Origin: a virus
Direction: 5' to 3' (one strand)
Virus record (IMG/VR): IMGVR_UViG_3300042890_002023
Location: 1 to 28,901 of that record
Length of the DNA: 28,901 nt
The translations under genes were made by a program, and so were the position numbers. Shown in pieces: positions 1-9,792 of this stretch. How positions within the stretch are numbered: position 1 is the first letter of the stretch; each line of letters begins with the position of its first letter. The notes beneath the pieces were generated by a model, which saw only the letters and a list, made by a program, of their open reading frames with translations, made no database searches and had not been told where the DNA came from.

Positions 1-153
1 ACGTGGGTATCAACTAACGTTACAGGTTCAACTACTGCATCAGTAACTCAAATAGCAAGTGGTATAAATGTATTAAATTTATTATCACCTGGCTTTATTA
101 CCAGTGATACAGCTTATTATACTGTTTAAATCAAAAATAACGGAGTATCTATT
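1..153. repeat. Left copy of contig-end overlap
   Basis: These 153 bases recur at 28749-28901. I compared the copies base by base and found one difference: T at 127 here, C at 28875 there. Both copies lie in the same reading frame of one gene, and the gene continues sensibly across the joint. This is what an assembler leaves at the ends of a circular or circularly permuted genome, giving a unit of about 28748 bp. A true short terminal repeat is possible but less likely, because the repeat sits in the middle of a coding sequence. Confidence 0.93.
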
Positions 154-609
154 CCATCAGCATCAATTAGATTTGACGTTGTTGATGAATGTAAGTATAC
201 TCCTGTAGTAATCAAGTTCAAAAACCAATTTGGACAATTTGATTATATAACATTCCCTAAAGCACATTATGAAGACTTTAATGTTAGTGAGAATACATAC
301 CAACCACAACTTGGTACTTGGGAAAGTACAGCTTTAAATATAGCTAATTATTCTACTTTAAGAAAAAGATATTACGTTGATACCGAAGAGAATTTAGAAG
401 TAAATACTGATTTTATTCCTGAATCATATAACGAGTGGATGAAACAATTACTTGTTAGTGATGAAGTTTATTGGGTACCAAACAATAATACAATAATTCC
501 TTTGATTATCAAAACAAAGAGTATTAGATTCAAGACACAAGTAAATGATAAGCTTATTAACTACACTATTGGATTTACATTAGGTAGAAGCTACAAATTA
601 ATATTATAA
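1..609 (+). CDS. Tail protein, 3' part (continues from 28146; split by contig ends)
   Basis: This is the C-terminal portion of a 403-residue protein whose start is at 28146. Position 1 is the first base of a codon and the frame runs to a TAA at 607-609. In this copy an in-frame TAA occurs at 127-129 where the other copy has CAA (Gln), so as written the protein would stop after 243 residues. The remainder (RFDVVDECKYTPVVIKF and following) resembles a conserved family of Bacteroidota phage tail proteins. The next gene starts inside the stop codon (TAATG), which implies translational coupling. The nonsense base is either a sequencing error, population variation or a real mutation; the open version is more credible. 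Confidence 0.82.
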
Positions 610-2729
610 TGTTAGTATCCCAGTATAAACTAGTTGCAAATTATATCCCATATTCTGGAAGTATTATTTTAGATACTTTCAAAGATGAGGATTTGCTTAT
701 ATCAAATAATCTAACTGAGGTAACTGAGGTGGATCAAATTCCATACTCATTATCTCGTACTTTCCAATTACCAGGTACAAATAAAAATAATACGTTTTTT
801 CAACACGCGTATGACATCTCAATTGATGAACCTTATTTGTTTAGCACTAATGCTAAAGTACCTTGTTACATTGATTATGATGGTTTAGCTATATTAGATG
901 GTTATTTACAATTAAATAAAATTGTAATGATAAACCAAGAAATAGTTGACTATTGGGAGGTAACTATATTTGGTACATTAAATAAATTTGCTAGAGATTT
1001 AAATCTAGCTTATTTAGAAGATTTATCTTCATTATCTCAATTTAATCATACCTCCTCTTTTGGAAATATTAAAGCATCTTGGAATTATAATTTATTCAGT
1101 GGTTCAATAGTTTATCCATTTGCTGATTATGGTCAGCGTTTATCATACACTCCAGAAGAAAATTTCTTTGGTATTGATAGTGATGAAGGTGCTATGGCAG
1201 TTCAAGATTGGAAACCATCAATTAGAGTAAAAGAGGTATTTGATGCTATATTTGATTATGCAGGATACACTTACACATCTAACTTCTTTACCCAAAGTTG
1301 GTTAGATAATGTTTATATGGTGTTAAATAAAGGATTAAAATATCCTGATTATATAAGTGGCAGCTTAGAAACATTTGGTCAATTCAAAATAGCTGCTTTA
1401 AGCGGAAGTGGATTATCAAATGTAACAATGAGTGCTGGTGTGGATCTTGTTTTGCCTTGGTATAACATTCAATCCAACCCATCAGGTGCTATCTCACCTA
1501 GTTTGTATTATACAATGTCAGCATCACCAAATGCTGCAGCATCACGTTTAAGAGGTAATCTTAAATTATATTTTGAAGTTAAAAGTACAGGTGCTGGAAA
1601 TGGTATTCCACAATTTAGTCTTGTATATGGTGCTGGTACAACTACATTAGTTAACATTAACAATTATTTGTTAGATGTTCAAACATACAATTCACAATCT
1701 ACTAAAACAGAAAAATTTACATTAGAAACTGAATTTAATACAGCACAAATTACTACTGGTAGTACATTTCAATTTGGGCTAAGATATAGTAATTCAGGAG
1801 GTTCAAACTTCCAAGTTATACTTGATCCTGATGATGATCCTAAATCAACACTTGAAATTACTAAAGTAATGCAAGCAGCAGATGGTAGGATTTTTAATGT
1901 GCCTTATAATATGCCAAGAGGTACAGATGGAATTAAATTAATTGATTTCATTAAAGGTATCCAACGTAAATTCAACTTAGTAATTTATCCTGATAAAACG
2001 AATCTAAATAATTTTATAATTGAAGAATTTAATGATTGGTATAAACAAGGTGAAATACTAAATATAAATGAATATGTTGATTTAAATCAGGGATTAGAAG
2101 TAATTCCTGCTAATAGTTTAGCTGTTAATAAATTAACATTTGGTGATAAACAAGATTCAGATTACATATCAGGACAATTTAAATCTAAAAACAATAGAGA
2201 TTATGGTAGATCGTTTTATACAGATACTACCAATGACTTTTCATCAGGTGAATATAATGTTATTTCAACATTTGCCTCTGCTCCCATTTCTTATTTAAAT
2301 GGTACTGGATTATCAGGTTCACTTGGTACAACAACAATTAGGGTAAAAGTTGATGATGGTTTCCTTTTAACACAAAATTATTTTTGTAATGCTAATGGTT
2401 CTTTCTATAATAATTCATTATATAGAACAACAGTAACATTAAATATTGGAGGTACACCTATTACAAACACATATGGTGACTTCTATATTCCTATTAATTA
2501 TGACGTTGTTGGTGGTTGTGGTGGTACAAATACTTATACTCAATTTGTGTATATTCCGTATGGTTCAAATACTGCTGATTATGATTACTACTATTTAGAT
2601 TATCAGAATTGTGGATTTACTTGTAATCCTACTATTACAACAATTGATTGTATTCCAACAGGTTCAATATCAGCACCTCCAAATGTAAATATAACTATAG
2701 ATCCATCATCAGTAATATCAAATTGTTAA
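609..2729 (+). CDS. Large tail / baseplate protein
   Basis: A 706-residue protein starting at an ATG that overlaps the previous stop (TAATG). The N-terminal third contains SRTFQLPGT followed by a Phe-rich stretch and KVPCYIDYDGLAILDGYLQL. This resembles the N-terminus of large tail proteins I know from Bacteroidota phages. The middle is Ser/Gly/Asn-rich and looks beta-structured, and the last 60 residues hold several cysteines (QNCGFTCNPT, TIDCIPTGS). There is no signal peptide or membrane segment. Its place between another tail protein and a DUF5977-containing protein, upstream of the tape measure, points to a distal tail or baseplate part. The exact role and any enzymatic activity cannot be read from the sequence. 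Confidence 0.72.
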   Translation: MLVSQYKLVANYIPYSGSIILDTFKDEDLLISNNLTEVTEVDQIPYSLSRTFQLPGTNKNNTFFQHAYDISIDEPYLFSTNAKVPCYIDYDGLAILDGYLQLNKIVMINQEIVDYWEVTIFGTLNKFARDLNLAYLEDLSSLSQFNHTSSFGNIKASWNYNLFSGSIVYPFADYGQRLSYTPEENFFGIDSDEGAMAVQDWKPSIRVKEVFDAIFDYAGYTYTSNFFTQSWLDNVYMVLNKGLKYPDYISGSLETFGQFKIAALSGSGLSNVTMSAGVDLVLPWYNIQSNPSGAISPSLYYTMSASPNAAASRLRGNLKLYFEVKSTGAGNGIPQFSLVYGAGTTTLVNINNYLLDVQTYNSQSTKTEKFTLETEFNTAQITTGSTFQFGLRYSNSGGSNFQVILDPDDDPKSTLEITKVMQAADGRIFNVPYNMPRGTDGIKLIDFIKGIQRKFNLVIYPDKTNLNNFIIEEFNDWYKQGEILNINEYVDLNQGLEVIPANSLAVNKLTFGDKQDSDYISGQFKSKNNRDYGRSFYTDTTNDFSSGEYNVISTFASAPISYLNGTGLSGSLGTTTIRVKVDDGFLLTQNYFCNANGSFYNNSLYRTTVTLNIGGTPITNTYGDFYIPINYDVVGGCGGTNTYTQFVYIPYGSNTADYDYYYLDYQNCGFTCNPTITTIDCIPTGSISAPPNVNITIDPSSVISNC

Positions 2730-2733
2730 TACA

Positions 2734-4974
2734 ATGGCGAAAAACAAAATATATATACCTTACTTTATTTCGAATGAAAGTTTTGCACCTGCCAAAGTAT
2801 TTCCTAGAATATTTTTCTATAATGGTACTAAAGAGTGTGACATTATTAAAGTACAATATTATGATACAGGTAGTACACTTGTAACTACAGATACATTTAC
2901 AGCATTCCCTTATTTTGATCATTATAGTGGACAGACAACGACTACAAGTTCGTTGTCATTGTTGTTTTTAAATGAAGAGCCTGTGTATGGTACACAGCCT
3001 CCTTCACAATCACTATTTGACAAATATTGGTCTAATTATATAAATCTGCTTTATGATCCTAAAACTAGAATTTTAAGATGTAATGCAGTATTACCTTTTG
3101 CTGTTTATAGTAAATTAGAATTAAATGATATTATTCAATTACGTTCTAACTACTATCATCTACGTGCTATAAATGATTACAATTTAAGGACAGGTGAATG
3201 TAGAATGGAATTATTAGGTCCATTATTAGAAGGTAGTTTAGATAATAAATTTACATTTGATAACACGTGCGAACAAGCACCTACATTATATGGTTCAGTA
3301 TTATTTAATACTTCAAGTCAAGTAGTAACATTTGGCATTACAGGTTCAAACTGCTGTAATAATCCAAACTATGTAACAATTAAAGTTGATTATGCTACTG
3401 GTAGTTGTCCTGCAACTCCAACTAATACTATTTACGAAACAGTACCTAACAGCTATCCTATTAACATAGATATGTTCCAAATTTTAGCAGGTTCACCTGG
3501 TCCAAATTGTGTTACTATGTCGGTAGCTAATTTGTGTTATGGATTAGGTGTTACAGGTTCTTATACACTTGTATTTACAGGTAGTGTAAGTGGTAGTTAT
3601 GGTAATACAGCTATAAGTGGTTCAGCTCAAAAGAATAATTGTCCTACCTGTCAAACAGGTAGTTTCTATACTACAACAGTTGCTGCTAATACATTTAGTT
3701 CAAGTATATCTCAATCAATAGCACAAGCATCAGCTAGTGCTTACCTAACTAGTGTTACTCAATCAAATGCTAACATATTTGGTAGTTGTTCAATTAATTA
3801 CTATTATAATGATGCTATAAATGTTTGGATACAGAAAAATGATTGTAGCGCAGGACTTACAGGTTCTATAGCAAATGTAATTGTACCTGTTTCATCTTCA
3901 ATATTTACAAGTACTTGTTCTTTAGCAGAAGCCAATGATAGTGCTTCTGCAGTAACTCAATCACGTGCTAATCTTATTGGGACTTGTTATTCTACAGGTA
4001 CTAGAGCTGTAGTAAGTTATATTAACACAGGTACTAATTTTGGTACTGATCAAAGTATGGATTTAACCAATACGTCTAATTTACCATTATCCATTTCAGT
4101 ATTAACAACTCAAAGTTTAGCTTATCCTGATTATAATGATGCTAAATGGGTAAAAGTAATGACTGTAACTCAATCTCAAAGAATACCTCCATCAGCAGGA
4201 ACAGGATCATATTTACAAAAATCTGATATTTTTAATCCAACAGGATCTATATTTCTAAAAATTGAAGATAAAAATGGTAATAGGATAAGAACAGATTATC
4301 AATTACCACAAATTGCGTATGGAAGAGAATATACACAACAAGCTGCTTTTGCTACATTAGCAAGTCTCCAAACCGCTTCTGCTGCTACATTTATTAATAG
4401 AGCAACTGCTAGTCATAATACAAACATAGGCTATGGATTTTTATTAAATGATAAAATGAGTAGTTCTTATGTACCAGCTGATAGCATAGTAAATAAAGTA
4501 TATCCTTTATTTGATGGTGCTTTAGCAGGAGCACCTATTAATTATATTATTACTGCCTCTGTACTTTGGTCAACTTCAAGTATATATCCTTCAAGTAGTG
4601 ATCCTAATTGGACAACTATGGGCTATTCAGTATCTGGTTCTGCTTATCAATATTGTTGGATAAGATCAGCATCACTTTATGGTACTGCTAGTACAGTTTC
4701 TACTAATGGAAACCACGGAACGTTTAGTACAGGATCTGGATATTATTATTATAAAATGGAGAGTGGATCAACACTAATTCCAATTGTTGAATTGGGTGTA
4801 AGTTCCAGTGGTATTCCTATTCCTAATCAAAATATTTTCTGTACAGTAACAGGAAGTGCTTCTGGAGGTATTTTACAAGTTCAAATATCACAATCAGGTA
4901 TAAATGGATACCAATATATGCAAAGTTCTACAACTGTAATATACTTAAGTGCTTCATCAACATATTTTAATTAA
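2734..4974 (+). CDS. Tail protein with two DUF5977-like repeats
   Basis: A 746-residue Cys-, Ser- and Thr-rich protein. The N-terminal ~180 residues include YWSNYINLLYDPKTRILRCN and a Leu/Tyr-rich segment, probably the virion-attachment part. The middle has two degenerate repeats of the DUF5977 type: one with TTVAANTFSSSISQSIAQA ending in FGSC, the other with NVIVPVSSSIFTSTCSLAEA ending in LIGTC. Each is preceded by a KN(N/D)C motif. DUF5977 occurs in surface and tail proteins of Bacteroidota and their phages. The C-terminal part is rich in Gly-Ser and aromatic residues and could be exposed. The short gap to the previous gene (4 bases) indicates one operon. Probable tail-tip or adhesin-like component; function inferred. 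Confidence 0.68.
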   Translation: MAKNKIYIPYFISNESFAPAKVFPRIFFYNGTKECDIIKVQYYDTGSTLVTTDTFTAFPYFDHYSGQTTTTSSLSLLFLNEEPVYGTQPPSQSLFDKYWSNYINLLYDPKTRILRCNAVLPFAVYSKLELNDIIQLRSNYYHLRAINDYNLRTGECRMELLGPLLEGSLDNKFTFDNTCEQAPTLYGSVLFNTSSQVVTFGITGSNCCNNPNYVTIKVDYATGSCPATPTNTIYETVPNSYPINIDMFQILAGSPGPNCVTMSVANLCYGLGVTGSYTLVFTGSVSGSYGNTAISGSAQKNNCPTCQTGSFYTTTVAANTFSSSISQSIAQASASAYLTSVTQSNANIFGSCSINYYYNDAINVWIQKNDCSAGLTGSIANVIVPVSSSIFTSTCSLAEANDSASAVTQSRANLIGTCYSTGTRAVVSYINTGTNFGTDQSMDLTNTSNLPLSISVLTTQSLAYPDYNDAKWVKVMTVTQSQRIPPSAGTGSYLQKSDIFNPTGSIFLKIEDKNGNRIRTDYQLPQIAYGREYTQQAAFATLASLQTASAATFINRATASHNTNIGYGFLLNDKMSSSYVPADSIVNKVYPLFDGALAGAPINYIITASVLWSTSSIYPSSSDPNWTTMGYSVSGSAYQYCWIRSASLYGTASTVSTNGNHGTFSTGSGYYYYKMESGSTLIPIVELGVSSSGIPIPNQNIFCTVTGSASGGILQVQISQSGINGYQYMQSSTTVIYLSASSTYFN

Positions 4975-4977
4975 CAA

Positions 4978-5175
4978 ATGATACAACATCCAAATATAAA
5001 CATTGAGCTTGTGTGGAAGTTGCTTAATGCAGCACCACACATTGCGCAACACGAGGTTATAGACGCAGCTAAGGGAAAATACGAATTAGCTATTGACAAA
5101 AAGACAGCGGTTAAAAAATTTAAACGTAGTTTTAAAACATTGACAACAACACTATGGCCAAAGAAATACAAATAA
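4978..5175 (+). CDS. Small basic protein preceding tape measure
   Basis: A 65-residue Lys-rich protein (AVKKFKRSFKTLTTTLWPKKYK at the end). It starts 3 bases after the previous stop and overlaps the tape-measure start by 22 bases. The overlap and the ATG placement support translation. I do not recognise a family. The position just ahead of the tape measure is where tail assembly chaperones often lie, but its size and composition do not show that function. Confidence 0.6.
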   Translation: MIQHPNINIELVWKLLNAAPHIAQHEVIDAAKGKYELAIDKKTAVKKFKRSFKTLTTTLWPKKYK

Positions 5176-7517
5176 AATTAAACGTAGATGACTCGCAGTT
5201 GCAGAATGCAGCTGGTTCAGCAGATAATCTACGTAAACAATTACGTGAGGCAAGTATTGACTTAGAAAATACCGTTGCTAAATTTGGATTAACGTCTCAA
5301 GAAGCAGCTAAAGCCGCTCAAAAAGTAGGTGAATTAAGAGATACATTAGGTGATGCTAGAGCGTTAGCTGCTGCATTTGATGCTGATAAGAAATTTGCTG
5401 CGGTAGGACAAGCATTAACAGGTGTGTTAGGTGGTTTTACTGCTGTACAAGGTGCATTAGCTGCATTTGGTGTTGAATCTGAGGATGTACAAAAATCATT
5501 ACTTAAAATACAAGGTTTACTTGCATTTACTCAGGGTATAAACCAATTGTTAGCAGCACAAGATGCATTTAAAAACTTAGGTGTTGTAATTCAAACTACA
5601 TCTGGTATCCAAAAATTATTTGCTACCACTACAGTAGCAACATCAACGGCTTTAAATGCGGTTGGTGTAAGCTCAACAGCAGCATCAGTAGGTGTAAGAG
5701 CATTTTCAAGCGCCCTTATTGCAACTGGTATTGGTGCCTTAGTTGTTGGTTTAGGTCTAGCAGTTAGCGCATTAATTGATTTTATTGACAATACAGCAGA
5801 AGCAACTGCTGCAAATGCTGCATTTACTAAATCATTAGAATTAGTAGATGTAGGATTAAATGGTGAATTAAGAGCACTTAAACGTAATGGTGCTGAAAGA
5901 ATAGCACAAGCAAAAGCAATAGGTGCATCAGCATCTGAACTTAATAAAATCACAAATGACAATATCACTGGAGAAATTGAGTCATTACAACGTGCTCAAA
6001 AAGAACGTACTGACATTTATAATAAAGCATTAAAAGATAGAAACTTAAATGCTAAGGATTTTTCTAAGATATCTGATGATTATACTAAAGGTGAGATTGA
6101 AACTACTGCGCGTATTAGAGATTTACAATCTCAGCAACGCATAAACAATTTTGCAGTACAAGAAGGTATTAGAAAAGATAATGAAGCAGCAGGTGCAAAA
6201 CGTGCTGCTCAACGTAAACAAGATCGTGAAAAAGCACAACGTGAAGCAGACCAATTTGCTGAAAAACAAAAGCAAACAGCTGCCGATGTAGAAAAAATGA
6301 TTCTAGAAGCACAACGTACTGCTACTAAAGCATTACTTGATGACGAAGCACAACGTCGCTTAGAAATTCAATTTCAACGTGATGATGATTTAGCTAAATT
6401 AAAAGCTAATCTTGATGCTAAATTAATTACTCAAGAACAATACTTGAAAGCAGTTAGTGCTGTTAATGCACGTTATACTGCTCAAGATCAGGTTATCACT
6501 AATGAGGCTAAAGAAAAAGCAGATGAAAAAGCAGAAGATGATAGAAAGAAAGCTTTAGATAAAGCAATTGAGGATGCAGATGCATTATTAAATATTAAAA
6601 TAACAACTATCGATAATGAATTTGCTGCTAAACAACGTAAGTTAGAAGAACAAAGAGCAGCAGAAACAATTACCGATGTAGAATATAACACTCAGAAAAC
6701 AGCATTAGACTTTGAAGCAGCTACACAACGTGAAGCAGCACTTACTAGTGTAGTTGAATCGAGTGGACAATACAAAGCAGAAATACAAAAGAATTTTGCT
6801 GATCAATCAAATGAATTAGCACAAGCAACTGCTGATACTCAAACAGCAATTACTGTAAATGCTTCTGAACAACAAGTAGCAATAGAACAAAGTAAACAAG
6901 AGGCATTAAGACAATTACAAGATTTGACTATTGGTAACATTGCCGCATTAGGTAATTTATTAGGTCAATTTGGTGAAGAAAGTAAAGGTTTAGCTATTGC
7001 AGCAATTGTAATTGAACAAGGTACTAACATTGCTAAAATTGTAATTGATACACAACGTGAGATTGCAGGTTACTTTGCTTCATATTCAGCAATTCCTTTT
7101 GCAGGTCCTGGTATCGCTGCTGGTTTAGCTACTGCAGCTAAAATTAGAGCAGGATTAGGTATTGCTACTGCTGTAGCTGCTGCTGCAACTGGTATTAGCA
7201 AAATTAAATCAGCAAATAAAAAATCATCTGGTGGTGGAGGTGGAGGTGCAAGTTTAGGTGGTGCAGGTACAAGTGTACCAAAACCATCAGTACCAAATAT
7301 AGCTCAAGCTGCTGCTCCAACAGTTGGTTTATCAGCTGCTAATCCAAATTTAGCAATACAACAATCAATTGCAGGTGCACAACAACGCCCTGTTCAAGCA
7401 TATGTTGTATCAACTCAAGTTACTTCACAACAAGCACTTGATAGACGTAGAAGAGGTAATGGTGTACAAAATTCATCAGATGCTCCAGTTCAAACAGCTT
7501 TATCAACTGGCGGTTAA
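5154..7517 (+). CDS. Tail tape measure protein
   Basis: A 787-residue protein with the usual tape-measure architecture. It has an N-terminal helical region (roughly 1-90). Hydrophobic stretches follow around residues 170-210 (IATGIGALVVGLGLAVSALI). A long charged coiled coil with many Gln, Lys and Glu residues spans about 230-590. A second hydrophobic Ala/Gly-rich block lies near 600-680 (GPGIAAGLATAAKIRAGLGI), and a Gly-rich linker (SSGGGGGGASLGG) and flexible tail end the protein. Tape measures set tail length and contact the membrane during DNA ejection. If the length rule for siphophages holds, about 790 residues implies a tail in the region of 100 nm. Short for the family but complete. 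Confidence 0.85.
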   Translation: MAKEIQIKLNVDDSQLQNAAGSADNLRKQLREASIDLENTVAKFGLTSQEAAKAAQKVGELRDTLGDARALAAAFDADKKFAAVGQALTGVLGGFTAVQGALAAFGVESEDVQKSLLKIQGLLAFTQGINQLLAAQDAFKNLGVVIQTTSGIQKLFATTTVATSTALNAVGVSSTAASVGVRAFSSALIATGIGALVVGLGLAVSALIDFIDNTAEATAANAAFTKSLELVDVGLNGELRALKRNGAERIAQAKAIGASASELNKITNDNITGEIESLQRAQKERTDIYNKALKDRNLNAKDFSKISDDYTKGEIETTARIRDLQSQQRINNFAVQEGIRKDNEAAGAKRAAQRKQDREKAQREADQFAEKQKQTAADVEKMILEAQRTATKALLDDEAQRRLEIQFQRDDDLAKLKANLDAKLITQEQYLKAVSAVNARYTAQDQVITNEAKEKADEKAEDDRKKALDKAIEDADALLNIKITTIDNEFAAKQRKLEEQRAAETITDVEYNTQKTALDFEAATQREAALTSVVESSGQYKAEIQKNFADQSNELAQATADTQTAITVNASEQQVAIEQSKQEALRQLQDLTIGNIAALGNLLGQFGEESKGLAIAAIVIEQGTNIAKIVIDTQREIAGYFASYSAIPFAGPGIAAGLATAAKIRAGLGIATAVAAAATGISKIKSANKKSSGGGGGGASLGGAGTSVPKPSVPNIAQAAAPTVGLSAANPNLAIQQSIAGAQQRPVQAYVVSTQVTSQQALDRRRRGNGVQNSSDAPVQTALSTGG

Positions 7518-7528
7518 AACCATATATT

Positions 7529-9571
7529 ATGAAATTATACGAACTAAAAATAAACGAAGATGAACTTGAAGAAGGTTCAGAGCAAGGAATATATGCTATC
7601 TCTTTGGTGGAAAACCCAGCTATTGAAGAAGATTTCATATACTTGTCTAAGGAAGGCGCAGAAGAGAAGGTATTACTTCAAGAAGCGAATGATGAGCAAC
7701 AAACCCTCATTGGTGCAGTACTCGTTCCAAATAAGAAAATCATCCGTCGTGATCCGCAAACAGGTGAAGAATACTACATCTACTTTGAAGCCGACACGAT
7801 AAAAAGAGCTCAAGAATTATATTTCAAAAATAAAAATAATGATAAATTTACTGTTGACCATAAACGTCCAGTAAATGATATCTATGTTTTTGAAAGTTGG
7901 ATTGTTGATGACCCTAACTTTGATAAATCAAGAGCATATGGTTTAGATTTACCTATTGGTTCTTGGGTTGTTATGGCAAAGGTGGATAACAAGAAAATCT
8001 GGGAAGAAGTAAAAAGTGGTGCTTATAAAGGATTTAGCATTGAAGGTTTACTTAAACATAACCTCAAATTAGCTAAATTAGTTGATTTTGAAGAAGATGA
8101 ACCTGAAATTATACCAGTACCTCCTCCATCAGGAAGTATATTAATTGATTTAATCAATCAGACATTACTTGCTCAAATGAATGAAATTGAAGAGGAAGAG
8201 GCTGAATATATGTTACAATCCATTAGAGGCATAATTAAAAAAGATAAACGATTAAAAAAAGGAGCACGTGTTGAACTTGAAAGTTATACAGATTATCCTG
8301 AAGCTGCTAAGAAAGCTGCCGCTTCAGCGATTAAGAAAAATGAGGAAAGAACTGCGTCACAAAAGTGTGGTACAGCAGTTGGCAAAATTAGAGCACAGCA
8401 AATAGCTCAAGGTAAACCATTAAGCTATGAAACCATTAAACGTGTTTATGCTTATTTATCTCGTGCAATAACATTTATTGATAAATCAGATCCTGATTAT
8501 TTAAATAGCTGTGCTTATATTAGTGTTGGTTTATGGGGTGGAGAGGTAATGTTACCTTACGCTAGAAAAATATTACGCTCAAAAGGCGACTTAAAATTAT
8601 CTAAACAAGATGTATTTTCAGATATAATTAAATTTGCTAAACAAACTGATATTACTTTAATTGCTTGTTCAGCAACTAAATTAGAAAAACCAGCACTCGC
8701 TAAAGAATTATATCAAGGTTCATTATTTAAAAAATCATTAGAATATGCTCTTAAAACGACTAATTCTAAAGATGTATACATTGTATCAGCAAAGTATGGA
8801 CTCGTTGGTTTAAACGATGTTATAGAGCCTTATAACGTGACTTTAAAAGATATGTCCGCCGAAGATAGAGATGATTGGGGAGTTAATGTTTATTCAGAGT
8901 TAAAGAAAAAATATCCTCAATTAGATAATTTAAATGTAACAATATTAGCAGGTATGGCTTATTATGAACCATTAATTAAATTAATTAAAAAATATGATTT
9001 ACCTCTTGATGGATTAAGAATAGGTGAATCAATGCAAGAATTAAATGAAAAACTAAACATTGAATTATCTAAATTAGATGAAGATACAAGAATGGAATTT
9101 GTACTTGATTGTATGTTATCTGAATTAGCAGCTAAATCACCTTACAAAGAAGAATTAGCTGAAGTAGGACCTAGAGGTGGCATTAAAGCATCTCCTAAAG
9201 CACCTAAATCAGATACACCTAACCCAAATCCAAAAGGTGAAGGTACAGCTAAAGGTGATGCAAGTGGTAAACGTGGTGCTGAGGTAAGTGCTAAAGATGA
9301 AGAAACACTTAAAAATAAAGCATCTGAATTCAATGATAAAGAATCAAATACCAAATATGGTAAAGCGAATGTAGGTGCCTTAAAATCAGTATTCCAACGT
9401 GGTTTAGGTGCTTATAACACATCTCGTTCACCTAAAGTACAATCACCATCACAATGGGCATTTGCTAGAGTAAACGCATTTCTATATTTGTTAAAAAATG
9501 GTAGACCACAAAATGATGGTTACACTACTGATTATGATTTACTACCTAAAGGACATCCCAAGGTAGAGTAA
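7529..9571 (+). CDS. Multidomain XkdF-like prohead protease with DUF6884-like domain
   Basis: A 680-residue protein with four visible segments. Residues 20-180 match the XkdF-type serine protease domain (Peptidase_S78_2): AISLVENPAIEEDF, the histidine in KFTVDHKRP (H111) and the serine in GFSIEG (S170). Residues ~240-350 form a helical module (ESYTDYPEAAKKAA, QKCGTAVGKIRAQQIAQGKP, YLSRA) that I know from many phage proteins of this kind. Residues ~374-505 look like DUF6884 (LIACSATKLEKPA, LYQGSLFKKSLEYA, VSAKYGL, VIEPYNVTL), a family related in general form to YaaA-like proteins. Residues ~545-680 (EVGPRGGIKASPKAPKSDTP; GLGAYNTSRSPKVQSPSQWA) are another conserved phage module. Prohead proteases normally sit next to the capsid gene; here the gene is last in the late operon, directly before a terminator. 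Confidence 0.82.
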   Translation: MKLYELKINEDELEEGSEQGIYAISLVENPAIEEDFIYLSKEGAEEKVLLQEANDEQQTLIGAVLVPNKKIIRRDPQTGEEYYIYFEADTIKRAQELYFKNKNNDKFTVDHKRPVNDIYVFESWIVDDPNFDKSRAYGLDLPIGSWVVMAKVDNKKIWEEVKSGAYKGFSIEGLLKHNLKLAKLVDFEEDEPEIIPVPPPSGSILIDLINQTLLAQMNEIEEEEAEYMLQSIRGIIKKDKRLKKGARVELESYTDYPEAAKKAAASAIKKNEERTASQKCGTAVGKIRAQQIAQGKPLSYETIKRVYAYLSRAITFIDKSDPDYLNSCAYISVGLWGGEVMLPYARKILRSKGDLKLSKQDVFSDIIKFAKQTDITLIACSATKLEKPALAKELYQGSLFKKSLEYALKTTNSKDVYIVSAKYGLVGLNDVIEPYNVTLKDMSAEDRDDWGVNVYSELKKKYPQLDNLNVTILAGMAYYEPLIKLIKKYDLPLDGLRIGESMQELNEKLNIELSKLDEDTRMEFVLDCMLSELAAKSPYKEELAEVGPRGGIKASPKAPKSDTPNPNPKGEGTAKGDASGKRGAEVSAKDEETLKNKASEFNDKESNTKYGKANVGALKSVFQRGLGAYNTSRSPKVQSPSQWAFARVNAFLYLLKNGRPQNDGYTTDYDLLPKGHPKVE

Positions 9572-9593
9572 CATTATATAAAATAAAAGAAAT

Positions 9594-9624
9594 GAGCCGT
9601 GGTTTTTAATCACGGCTCTTTCTC
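9594..9624 (+). terminator. Intrinsic terminator closing the late/tail operon
   Basis: An 8-bp perfect stem GAGCCGTG (9594-9601) and CACGGCTC (9611-9618) with a 9-base loop is followed by TTTCTCT. It lies 22 bases after the protease stop codon and ahead of the early promoter. Confidence 0.9.
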
Positions 9625-9644
9625 TGTCGTCAAACAATAATAAT

Positions 9645-9773
9645 ATGAAACAATTAGCTAGAATCGCTAAATGCTTCTATAAATATACAACCATATTTTT
9701 ACCCAACCAAAAAGTAATTACGAAAAAGTTTGGCTACTGGAACATTAGGCGTTATCTTTACGTATATTTATAA
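9645..9773 (+). CDS. Possible 42-aa basic protein
   Basis: An ATG-started open frame encodes 42 residues rich in Lys, Arg and Tyr (begins MKQLARIAKCFYKYTT). It lies between the terminator and the replication initiator. The ATG is preceded by the A-rich sequence CAAACAATAATAAT, typical of start sites in this genome. Against it, the promoter at 9729-9760 lies inside its 3' half and the frame is short, so it may be chance. No family recognised. Confidence 0.3.
   Translation: MKQLARIAKCFYKYTTIFLPNQKVITKKFGYWNIRRYLYVYL
9729..9760 (+). promoter_or_regulatory. Bacteroidota-type early promoter (P1)
   Basis: TTTG at 9729-9732, a 20-base spacer, then TATCTTTA at 9753-9760. This matches the -33 TTTG and -7 TAnnTTTG elements of primary promoters in Bacteroides and Flavobacterium. 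The spacer begins GCTACT and contains GGAA, shared with the promoters at 13740 and 13838. Transcription would begin near 9767, about 25 bases before the initiator start codon at 9793. Confidence 0.82.
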
Positions 9774-9792
9774 TTAGTCAAACTATAATATA

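Noticed and set aside
1-153. Genuine short direct terminal repeats of a linear virion genome
   Set aside because: The repeat lies wholly within one gene that reads through the joint. This fits assembly overlap of a circular or permuted genome better.
5591-5968. 125-residue minus-strand open frame, and other minus-strand frames such as 9939-10247, 22197-22523 and 25760-26041
   Set aside because: All lie opposite well-supported + strand genes and show composition expected of antisense shadows, with no recognisable motif.
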